A stretch of 32,641 bases of DNA from Syntrophorhabdaceae bacterium (GTDB taxonomy: Bacteria; Desulfobacterota; Syntrophorhabdia; Syntrophorhabdales; Syntrophorhabdaceae): positions 1 through 32,641 of the forward strand of contig JAGOOA010000030.1 of NCBI GenBank assembly GCA_017992765.1. Direction: 5' to 3'. The position numbers and the translations under genes are program-made. Below are positions 32,500 to 32,641 of this stretch, one piece after another. The notes under the pieces are model-generated. The model had not been told where the DNA came from, searched no databases, and saw only the letters and a list, made by a program, of their open reading frames with translations. Position 1 is the first letter of the stretch. Each line of letters starts with the position of its first letter.

Positions 32500-32641
32500 A
32501 CCCCGCTTATTTTTATATCTTCGACATAAAGGGACGGCGACCCGAAGGTCCCGTAAAACATCAGGTCCGTTCCGACCGCCTTCACATTATTCAATAATTG
32601 AAAGATATTTCCCGAGAAGATGACCCCCTTGAAAGGCGTCG
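32496..32641 (-). CDS. C-terminal end of an unidentified protein, cut by window edge
   Basis: A continuous frame enters from the right edge and stops at TGA 32496-32498. It gives about 48 residues including FKGVIFSGNIFQLLNNV and ending GSPSLYVEDIKISGV. The ending resembles the last strands of a carbohydrate-binding or LamG-like beta sandwich ('lyvDdI.i'), as often found in secreted glycan-associated proteins. This is a weak resemblance. It overlaps the following methyltransferase start by 4 bp, so it belongs to the same operon. Confidence 0.6.
   Translation of the reverse strand, partial: TPFKGVIFSGNIFQLLNNVKAVGTDLMFYGTFGSPSLYVEDIKISGV

Overview
The window is a surface-glycan biosynthesis locus. 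Every gene I can support lies on the minus strand, so transcription runs from the right end toward position 1. Paired sialic-acid-like (nonulosonic acid) pathways, an ABC-type flippase or exporter, WecB and an EPS-associated MarR-type regulator suggest a Gram-negative-type, probably environmental bacterium. I see no rRNA, tRNA or housekeeping gene that would fix the phylum. No transposase, CRISPR array or phage gene is visible.

Right end (about 28.6-32.6 kb): the tail of a beta-sandwich-like protein, two paralogous SAM methyltransferases, a non-hydrolysing UDP-GlcNAc 2-epimerase (wecB) and a GT4 glycosyltransferase. At 28.46 kb a MarR-type regulator, with a promoter-like sequence and a perfect inverted repeat upstream, heads the next run of tightly overlapping genes.

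Middle (about 13.6-28.1 kb, moderate GC): a legionaminic-acid-type module of the GDP-sugar kind. It comprises an SDR epimerase, LegC aminotransferase, NeuD/LegH acetyltransferase, NeuB/LegI synthase, NeuC/LegG epimerase, a CBS-nucleotidyltransferase (PtmE type), a methyltransferase and a radical SAM protein. An oxidoreductase/aminotransferase set follows (Fe-ADH, class III aminotransferase, Gfo/Idh/MocA, PtmA-like SDR), ending in the CMP-nonulosonate synthetase. No recognisable LegB 4,6-dehydratase is present.

Left (about 1.7-13.5 kb, visibly AT-richer): a pseudaminic acid module (PseB, SpsF/PseF-like, PseG, PseH, PseI) with no adjacent PseC. HisH, HisF and a WbuX/PseA-type amidotransferase follow and would convert an acetamido group to an acetamidino group. 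A B12-type radical SAM protein and two GT-B-like proteins, candidate nonulosonate transferases, are also here. A methyltransferase and the N-terminus of an ABC transporter close the window at the left edge.

The larger gene-free gaps (545-865, 17417-17926, 19100-19334, 24287-24397) are filled by dispersed repeats. A structured element of about 153 bp with terminal inverted repeats, internal conserved stems and a TATAAT box occurs twice in opposite orientation (716-867 and 17620-17773), flanking the Pse cassette and its neighbours. An AT-rich palindromic family accompanies it. The structured element is the most novel-looking feature of the window.
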